A DNA stretch of 64,000 bases from Aquabacterium sp029268225 (lineage in GTDB: Bacteria; Pseudomonadota; Gammaproteobacteria; Burkholderiales; Burkholderiaceae_C): the NCBI RefSeq assembly GCF_037482285.1, contig NZ_JBBEYB010000001.1, positions 456,289 to 520,288 of the forward strand. Reading direction: 5' to 3'. The position numbers and the translations under genes were made by a program. Positions 52,884 to 61,558 of this stretch are shown one piece after another. The first letter of the stretch is position 1, and every line of letters starts with the position of its first letter. The notes beneath the pieces are model-generated. The model ran no database searches, was not told where the DNA came from, and worked only from the letters and a program-made list of their open reading frames with translations.

Positions 52884-53738
52884 TCAGGGTGCTGGGGCGC
52901 GGGGCACATCCACGATCACCACCCAGCGACCTGACCACGGCGTCGGGGTGCGGTCGGGCAGCCAGAACCAGGGGCGCACCCCTGTCTCGGCTTGGGTGGC
53001 CTCGAAGCGTGCGTCGAGCACGCCGTACTGGTCGAGAAAGCGGTTCAAGCCCGCATCAATGCGCACACAGCCTTTGGAGGCGGGCGTGCCCAGGCGTTTT
53101 TCCAGCACCGGGTCGGTGGCGTGCACCTGCAGGCGAATGGGGATCACCCCCGGTGGCTCCCATCCCTTTTCGGCGGGGACCCAACCTAGGTCGAACACCC
53201 GCATGCCCTTGAGGCCGTAGCCCCGGATGCCGTTGTCGTTGAAGGTGCCTTCTGCGCGGAAGCTGTGATGATCGCCATGAGAAAACACGCCCAGCGGGGT
53301 CGTGAAATGATCGTAGCTGCCTGGCTTGCCGGTGCTGATCAGACTGGTGCCGATCACTTCCCACCCACCGGCCTCGGTCGCCAAGGCCACCAGGGCTTCT
53401 TGTGATTGCGGATGGCGGTCGATCAACAGGAACAGTTCTCCTGCGGGCCAGGGCTGCGCAGCGCTGGCGAAGGCCTGCTGTGCGGCGGCCTGCAGTTGCG
53501 CCAGTCGGGCGTCGTCAGGGTAGCTGCGCTTCGTGACCAGTTGGATGAAGGCCGTACGCAAAACGGGCACCGTGGTGGCCAGAGGCGCCGCCGGACCTTC
53601 GCCATCGGTGCCAGGCAGGGGCTCGGCCGTGTGCGCAGGCCAGGCCAGGCATCCGGCCACCAGCAGGGCGCCCAGCCGCGGCATCCAGCAGCTGGTGCGA
53701 CGTGGCGTTGGGGGCAGGGCAGGCCACAGGCCGAACAT
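52884..53738 (-). CDS. L,D-transpeptidase (YkuD domain), exported
   Basis: The 284-residue protein has an N-terminal hydrophobic export segment (about 20-35, GALLVAGCLAW, AHTA). The YkuD domain shows His206 in QVHATD and the catalytic SKGCVRI with Cys224 and Arg226. Such enzymes form 3-3 cross-links or attach proteins to peptidoglycan. A central FSHGDHHSF segment is His-rich. ATG 53738 follows GAGGTC; alternatives at M19 are possible. It is ten bases after an unrecognised exported-protein gene and may be co-transcribed with it. The cysteine in the export segment (GC at 29-30) could be a weak lipobox. Confidence 0.85.
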   Translation of the reverse strand: MFGLWPALPPTPRRTSCWMPRLGALLVAGCLAWPAHTAEPLPGTDGEGPAAPLATTVPVLRTAFIQLVTKRSYPDDARLAQLQAAAQQAFASAAQPWPAGELFLLIDRHPQSQEALVALATEAGGWEVIGTSLISTGKPGSYDHFTTPLGVFSHGDHHSFRAEGTFNDNGIRGYGLKGMRVFDLGWVPAEKGWEPPGVIPIRLQVHATDPVLEKRLGTPASKGCVRIDAGLNRFLDQYGVLDARFEATQAETGVRPWFWLPDRTPTPWSGRWVVIVDVPRAPAP

Positions 53739-53748
53739 GGTGACCTCG

Positions 53749-54282
53749 TCAGGGCTTGGCGGGGCGCTGCTCCTTGGCGAGCAGCTTGTCCACACGCGCT
53801 TGCGCCCGATTGCGCACCAGGAAGCGCTCCAGTCCGGACACCTCGGCCATCAACTGATCGGCCTGCTGGGTGCAGCGGTTCAGGCGGCTGGCCTGCTGTG
53901 CGGTGCTCAGCTGGCTCCAGCGCCCTTCGGCAGCTTTCAGCATCTGATCGGCCTCGGGATTGCGCAGCCCCTTCTTGTAGGCCACGCCGATGAACACAAA
54001 GCCGTGCTCGGTGTCCTTGAGGATGGCCTGATTGCGCGTTTCGGACGGCGCTTGCTTGAGGTGCTGCACCACGCGGGCCTTGAAGCCAGCGGTGCATTCC
54101 GAGGCTTCCTGAAAGAACACCGCATCAGCCGATGGCAGTGCAGCCCGCGCAGGGCCCACAACGACCAGGCCGACCATCAGCCCCAGCACGGCGAGGCCCA
54201 CGCGACCTGACAGGCGTCCCTGCACGCGTCCCAAAGGTGATGCGCTGGCGGCGGGGTGGGGATGGGGGCGTGCAAGTCGCAT
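53749..54282 (-). CDS. Unrecognised exported protein
   Basis: About 177 residues with a long basic N-region, a hydrophobic segment (LAVLGLMVGLVVVG) and cleavage site PARA/AL. The mature part is helical and charged (FFQEASECTAGFKARVVQHL, RNQAILKDTEHG) with two cysteines (ECTAG, RCTQQA) that could form a disulfide. No family is recognised. In-frame starts at 54330 (ATG) or 54336 (GTG) are possible but have no ribosome binding site; nor does 54282. The gene is directly upstream of the L,D-transpeptidase gene, which suggests a cell-wall role, but this is only inference. Confidence 0.6.
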   Translation of the reverse strand: MRLARPHPHPAASASPLGRVQGRLSGRVGLAVLGLMVGLVVVGPARAALPSADAVFFQEASECTAGFKARVVQHLKQAPSETRNQAILKDTEHGFVFIGVAYKKGLRNPEADQMLKAAEGRWSQLSTAQQASRLNRCTQQADQLMAEVSGLERFLVRNRAQARVDKLLAKEQRPAKP

Positions 54283-54357
54283 GACAGGTCGATCGGCAAA
54301 GTGGCAGACAGGATCTTCAACGCGGATCATGGCCACCGGGTGGACAGCGTCCGCCGT

Positions 54358-55593
54358 TCAGCTGGCCTTGACGTGACATTCCCGACGCAACAGCGTCAGG
54401 GCGTTCTGGATGCCGTCGTCGACGTCGCGGGTCAGCGGCGCGCGGGCCTCGTCCACAAAACTGTGCCACAGCTTGAGGTAGTCCGCCTGGTAGGCCGCGG
54501 GCGCATGCGCCTGGATGTACTGCTCGGCCAGCTCCGGCTGCCAGCCGCTCTTGCGGATCTTGCGGATCAGCGTGCCCGCCATGCGCTCGGTCAGCAGTGT
54601 CTTGGGCGGGCTCTCGGCGGCCACGCACAGGAAGAGCGTGAGCAGCGAGGGCTCGTCGTCGTTGCCCGCGGTGATCTTCTTCCAGGTGGCCGAGGCGGTG
54701 CGCTCGTGGGCATCGACTTCAGCCAGGCCGCTGTCGAGCCAGAAGTAGCGGCCCATGAAGGCCGGCGTCTGCTGGAACAGCTTGCGAATCGGCGTGGCCG
54801 CGTCCAGCATCTTGGGCAGGTCGCGCATGACGCTGCGGCGCACGTTTTCCACCACCGGGTGCAGTTCAACGGGCAGCTCGGCGGGCACGGTGATGCGGAT
54901 GCCGCTGGCGTCTTCACCATGGCGCTGGCGCAGCTTGAGCACGATGGCACCCAGAGCGCGCCAGTCGGGCATCTCGGTGTGGCCGGTGCTCAGCACCAGC
55001 AAGGCGGTGCGGATCACGGCTTCGGCCTCAGGGCCGGCGTCGCTCAGCTCGTCTTCGTCCAGGCCCAGGTCCTCGGCCAGCCATTCGGCGGCGGCCATCA
55101 GCTGCGCGGCGTGGGTGCGGCGGGCCAGCTCGGCGCGGTACTCGGCCAGGGGGCGCAGCGTCCACTTGGCGAGTTGCGGGATGTGAACGTCGGAGAACTC
55201 CTTGCGCTCGTTCATGCCGAAGTGGCTGGTCTGCGGCATCACGATCAGCCGCTTGAGCATGTCCGAACCGCCTTTGGAGCGCGACAGGAAGCTGTGGTCG
55301 CGCAGCGATTCGGCGGCGCGGCGCAGGTCGCCGTCGCAGCTGTCTTCCAGGTACAGGCTCACCAGGTTGACGATGCGGTCGCGGGCGCGCTCCAGCTCGG
55401 GGCGCAGGAACTCGCTGCCGAAGTAGGCGGCGATCTGCACCATGCCCTTGGGCGCGCTGCGGGCGATCTCGTCGAGCTTGGTCTGCGGGATCAGGCCGTG
55501 CTGGAGGCCGTACTGCAGGGCCTTCTCGAAGAAGGGCCGCGCGTCGTAGAGCGAGACGCCAGCAGAGGAGGGGGAGGCGGGCGTGTCCGACAT
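54358..55593 (-). CDS. Unrecognised 411-residue cytosolic protein, last gene of the HPF/J-domain operon
   Basis: The product begins MSDTPASPSSAGVSLYDARP and has no signal peptide or membrane helix. It is helical throughout, with conserved-looking parts such as GMVQIAAYFGSEFLRPELERA, SFLSRSKGGSDMLKRL and MGRYFWLDSGLAEVDAHE. No catalytic motif is evident. Its ATG overlaps the stop of the preceding gene by one base (TGATG), so it is translationally coupled to it. It is followed after about 75 bases by the exported-protein gene. Confidence 0.7.
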   Translation of the reverse strand: MSDTPASPSSAGVSLYDARPFFEKALQYGLQHGLIPQTKLDEIARSAPKGMVQIAAYFGSEFLRPELERARDRIVNLVSLYLEDSCDGDLRRAAESLRDHSFLSRSKGGSDMLKRLIVMPQTSHFGMNERKEFSDVHIPQLAKWTLRPLAEYRAELARRTHAAQLMAAAEWLAEDLGLDEDELSDAGPEAEAVIRTALLVLSTGHTEMPDWRALGAIVLKLRQRHGEDASGIRITVPAELPVELHPVVENVRRSVMRDLPKMLDAATPIRKLFQQTPAFMGRYFWLDSGLAEVDAHERTASATWKKITAGNDDEPSLLTLFLCVAAESPPKTLLTERMAGTLIRKIRKSGWQPELAEQYIQAHAPAAYQADYLKLWHSFVDEARAPLTRDVDDGIQNALTLLRRECHVKAS

Positions 55594-56345
55594 CAGATGG
55601 CCGATTCTTCGTCCGAGTCCAGCACCACGGTGGTGACGCGGCCGAAATCGGTCTCGCTGGTTTCCACCTTGCTGCGGTCTTCGTCCTCGTCGTCCTCGAA
55701 TTCGGGGCGACCGGCTTCGAAGGCGCGCACCTTGGCGCGCAGCACCAGCAGCATCTCGGTGAACAGGTCGGGGCACTCGTAGCGCATCAGCCAGGCCAGC
55801 TCCATCCAATCCTGGTCGGCAACCTCGTCGTGGTCGAGCACGGGGCGGGCGTAGGCCGAGGCCATCAGATCGCTCTCGCTGAGGATCTCGCCATCGTCAT
55901 CGACGGCATCGAAGCGGCCGGTGCGGGCGAAGGCCTCGATGCGGCTCCACTTCTCGGAGAAGTAGTTGGCCAGGGCTTCGGCGCCGCCTTCAATGGCGGC
56001 CAGCGCGTTGAGGAACTCGATCGGGTCGGCGTCTTCCCGGAAGATCACCGAGTTGACCATGCCACGCAGGTGGGTGTGGCTGAGGTCCTTGTAGCGCTTT
56101 TCGATCACGACGGCGCGGGCGAACTGCTCCGGGGTGATGACGAGGTTGACCACCGATTCCTTCGAGGTGTCGAACTCGCGGATCACGGCCAGCACGTCTT
56201 TGGGCGGCAACTGGTCGAGCACGACGACCAGGGCGCCGTCGCCTTCGGTGTCGGCCAGTTCGGCCAGCGCCGATTCGGCACCGACGATGTCACCGGCGGC
56301 GATCAGGCTCTGAGTCTTGGTGATGAGGGCAAGGTGTTGGGTCAT
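55593..56345 (-). CDS. Unrecognised 250-residue acidic protein
   Basis: A helical cytosolic protein starting MTQHLALITKTQSLIAAGDI. The first half has a Glu/Asp-rich repeat-like pattern (LAELADTEGDGALVVVLDQL, AVIREFDTSKESVV). The tail is strongly acidic (FEDDEDEDRSKVE and DSDEESAI). No known domain. It is coupled to the 411-residue gene and follows the 186-residue gene by 21 bases. An adaptor or client-binding role in the operon is conceivable but unsupported. Confidence 0.7.
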   Translation of the reverse strand: MTQHLALITKTQSLIAAGDIVGAESALAELADTEGDGALVVVLDQLPPKDVLAVIREFDTSKESVVNLVITPEQFARAVVIEKRYKDLSHTHLRGMVNSVIFREDADPIEFLNALAAIEGGAEALANYFSEKWSRIEAFARTGRFDAVDDDGEILSESDLMASAYARPVLDHDEVADQDWMELAWLMRYECPDLFTEMLLVLRAKVRAFEAGRPEFEDDEDEDRSKVETSETDFGRVTTVVLDSDEESAI

Positions 56346-56366
56346 CGCAGGGCGCTCGGCTCGGGG

Positions 56367-56927
56367 TCAGTCTTTGCGGTCGAAGCCTTGGTCGGCCAGC
56401 CAGTCGGCACCGGCGGCATCGCGGTCGTGCGGATCGGCCTCGCCGTCATCGTCGTAGCGGTCGTCGTCATCGCGGTCTTCACGGTCGTCGCCGTCTTCAC
56501 CGTCGGTGTCCTCGTCCTCCGCCGCGCGCGCGGCGGGGCCAGGGCGGCTGTGCATGTACTCAAGGGCCACGGCCAGGGTCATGAACCAGGGGCCGGCGGG
56601 CTCGGCCAGGATGGTGTCAACCAGGTCTTGCGCCCAAGGGGCCAACTCCACGGCGTCGGACACGGCGTCCCAGTCGGGCAGGTCGTCGGCATCGCAGCTG
56701 AGGAGGTGGTTGAGCACCGCCGGTTGCACGAAACGGAAAGCCTGGTGGAAGACCACGGCCACCATCTCGGGGCTGATCTCGATCATCTTGACGAGGAAGC
56801 CCAACTCCTTGCGCTTTTCGGCCAGGCGCTGGCGCAGCACGCCGCGGCCTTCCGAGTCGGAGGTCAGGTCATCAAGTTCGGCCTCATAGGCCGAGCGCAG
56901 TTGCTGGAAAAAAGGAGAAAGGCTCAC
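56367..56927 (-). CDS. Unrecognised 186-residue protein with acidic tail
   Basis: Starts at GTG 56927 (MSLSPFFQQLRSAYEAELDD). The first 135 residues look folded and helical (FLVKMIEISPEMVAVVFHQA); the last 50 are almost all Asp, Glu, Arg and Gly (DDREDRDDDDRYDDDGE). No family recognised. It lies seven bases after the J-domain gene. Confidence 0.65.
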   Translation of the reverse strand: MSLSPFFQQLRSAYEAELDDLTSDSEGRGVLRQRLAEKRKELGFLVKMIEISPEMVAVVFHQAFRFVQPAVLNHLLSCDADDLPDWDAVSDAVELAPWAQDLVDTILAEPAGPWFMTLAVALEYMHSRPGPAARAAEDEDTDGEDGDDREDRDDDDRYDDDGEADPHDRDAAGADWLADQGFDRKD

Positions 56928-56934
56928 GTCGGGA

Positions 56935-57210
56935 TCAGATCAGGGGGCGGAAATAGGCTTGCCAGATGTCCTGCGCGGTTGCGAGCGGGTCATCGAGCAG
57001 GTTGCGACGGCGATTGTCGTCGTAGGCCTGACGCTTGTCCGGGTCGGACAGCACGTCGTAGGCCTGTTGCACCGCCCGGAAGCGGGCGGGTGCGTCGGGT
57101 GAGGGATTGCGGTCAGGGTGGTACAGCGCCGCCTGCTGGCGAAAGGCCTTCTTGATCTCGGCCAGCGGGGCGCTGGGTGCCACCCCGAGGGCGGCGTAGT
57201 GGTCGCTCAT
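56935..57210 (-). CDS. Small J-domain protein (DnaJ-like co-chaperone)
   Basis: A 91-residue protein that is nearly all J-domain. HPD is at 31-33 (YHPDRNP), helix I-II HYAALGVAPSAPLAEIKKAF and helix III FRAVQQAYDVLSDPDKRQAYDD precede a 22-residue tail. J-domains stimulate DnaK ATP hydrolysis. There is no Gly/Phe, zinc or client-binding region, so targeting must come from the tail or from partner proteins of the operon. The start overlaps the HPF-like gene stop by four bases (ATGA). Confidence 0.88.
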   Translation of the reverse strand: MSDHYAALGVAPSAPLAEIKKAFRQQAALYHPDRNPSPDAPARFRAVQQAYDVLSDPDKRQAYDDNRRRNLLDDPLATAQDIWQAYFRPLI

Positions 57211-57572
57211 GCGTTGGGGGCGTCGTCCGCTTCCGGCACGGCCAGGGTGGCGTCACGACGGGGGGCGTGCTTGTCCAGGGCGGTGCCGACGGCGCGCTTG
57301 AGTTTGTCCATGGCGCCGTGGATGGCCTGGTGGGCGTTGGCCGCATGGTCCTTGACGACCACGGGCTGCAGGCCCTTGACGTGGGCTTCCAGCGTGCAGT
57401 GGATGTCGTCCTTGTTGGCCTTGGCGTGGCTGTTCGCGTCGGCCAGGTGGGCTTCCAGGCGGGTGATGTGTTCGCCGAAGCGGTGCAGTTCGTCCTTGGC
57501 CAGGGATTCGAGGTACTCGGCGGTGCGGACGCCGCCGTCGATGTTCTTGTCGGTGTGCAGCAAAACTTGCAT
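57207..57572 (-). CDS. HPF/RaiA-family ribosome-associated protein
   Basis: A 121-residue protein starting MQVLLHTDKNIDGGVRTAEY. The fold pattern of the short HPF/YfiA group is visible: RLEAHLADANSHAKANKDDI and CTLEAHVKGLQPVVVKDHA, then AIHGAMDKLKRAVGTALDK. Short HPF-like proteins bind the decoding centre and hibernate or protect ribosomes. The C-terminal tail is short and acidic. It is first of a five-gene operon with a J-domain protein and three unknowns. The ATG at 57572 starts the first strand; an earlier in-frame start at 57638 adds an unconserved segment. Confidence 0.8.
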   Translation of the reverse strand: MQVLLHTDKNIDGGVRTAEYLESLAKDELHRFGEHITRLEAHLADANSHAKANKDDIHCTLEAHVKGLQPVVVKDHAANAHQAIHGAMDKLKRAVGTALDKHAPRRDATLAVPEADDAPNA

Positions 57573-57708
57573 GATCGGACTCACTGGTTCAAGAAAAAAG
57601 GAATCCCGGGCACGGCGGCCTGGGGTTGCGTGCGCCACGGCGCCTGCAACAGCTCAAGTATGGGCCAAATGCGGGGCTGCAAGCCCCAGGTCGGCCGCGG
57701 GGGGCGAC

Positions 57709-60770
<3,062 letters not shown>

Positions 60771-60798
<28 letters not shown>

Positions 60799-61115
60799 TC
60801 AGACAGCTTGTCGAAATGCGTCAGGGCCGCGGGGGTCAACTCCACCTGTTTGCGGCGTGCGTCTTCGGTGTCGGCCAGGGTGATCCAGCCCTTGGCGCGC
60901 ATGGACTTCAGGCGCGAATGCAAGGTGGCGGGCGAACCCAGTTCGGCGGTGCCGATCAGGTCGCGCACGCACAGGCGTTGCTGCGCCTGGTTGGTGCGTG
61001 CCACCAACTCCAGAATGCGCTCCTCGAGAGGGTCGAGCGGCGGCAGGCTGGGCAAACCGCGCACGGCTTCGGCCAGTTTCAGGAAGCGCAGATAGATATC
61101 GGCGGGACGGGGCAC
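60771..61115 (-). CDS. Winged-helix (MarR-like) DNA-binding protein
   Basis: A 114-residue protein starting at GTG 61115 with a GAGGA site seven bases upstream; an in-frame TGA lies two codons before. The core LCVRDLIGTAELGSPATLHSRLKSM and KGWITLADTEDARRKQVEL is a winged helix with wing residues DARRK, similar to MarR-type regulators. It probably controls its own operon or the divergent gene. Its stop lies inside the kinase gene. Confidence 0.8.
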
Positions 61116-61138
61116 AGATCAATCCTCAGGTGGGTGGG

Positions 61139-61161
61139 AGTACCATAGACAGCGCAGTACC
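61139..61161. promoter_or_regulatory. Direct repeat upstream of the winged-helix gene
   Basis: AGTACC occurs at 61139-61144 and again at 61156-61161, 17 bases apart, in the 64-base divergent gap. It could be a protein-binding site; it is too short to be sure. Confidence 0.3.
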
Positions 61162-61179
61162 CCTCACACTCTAAATTTT

Positions 61180-61446
61180 ATGACATTCAGCGCGCGGCTC
61201 GGACTGCACATGTGGATGGTTCTGGCCACCTTTGTCGCCTTCTTGACGATGGTGGGGGTCAATGAGTTGCTGTTCCGTGCCAGTGAGCACGTGCCTGGCA
61301 TCAACTGGGTCTACCTGCCAGCCGGTGTGCGCTTGTTGGCAACCTTGTTGTTCGGCTTTTCCGGGGCGGTGGGCCTCTTGTTGGCCGCGTGGTGCGTCAA
61401 CTTCTGGTACTTCTTGGGGTCTCCTCGTTTTCAGTGCAATAAGTGA
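61180..61446 (+). pseudogene. Membrane-protein gene truncated by an IS1071-type insertion
   Basis: From ATG 61180 the reading frame encodes a hydrophobic protein (MTFSARLGLHMWMVLATFVA, then GINWVYLPAGVRLLATLLFG and GLLLAAWCVNFWYF) typical of the first helices of an uncharacterised integral membrane family. From 61416 the codons belong to the element's inverted repeat, and a stop follows at 61444-61446. Host coding is therefore about 79 residues of a longer protein. The other part should lie beyond the element, outside the window. Confidence 0.75.
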
Positions 61447-61525
61447 CGGTACGAAAAGCTAGCACTGGCGCGGAGGTGGTGTTGGTAGATCGTTGATTTC
61501 ATTGACTTTCCTGTTCACTTTCAAA
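61416..61525. repeat. Terminal inverted repeat of the IS1071-type element (left end)
   Basis: The element starts with GGGG at 61416; the first 38 bases end in TACG at 61453, the classic Tn3-family outer boundary. IS1071 is known for about 110-base ends, so the repeat is given to 61525 from knowledge of that element, not by comparison with the other end. TTCTT (61411-61415) just outside is the candidate five-base target duplication. Confidence 0.65.
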
Positions 61526-61558
61526 TCTGCGATTCGTGGCGTCAAACCGTGGTCGGTT

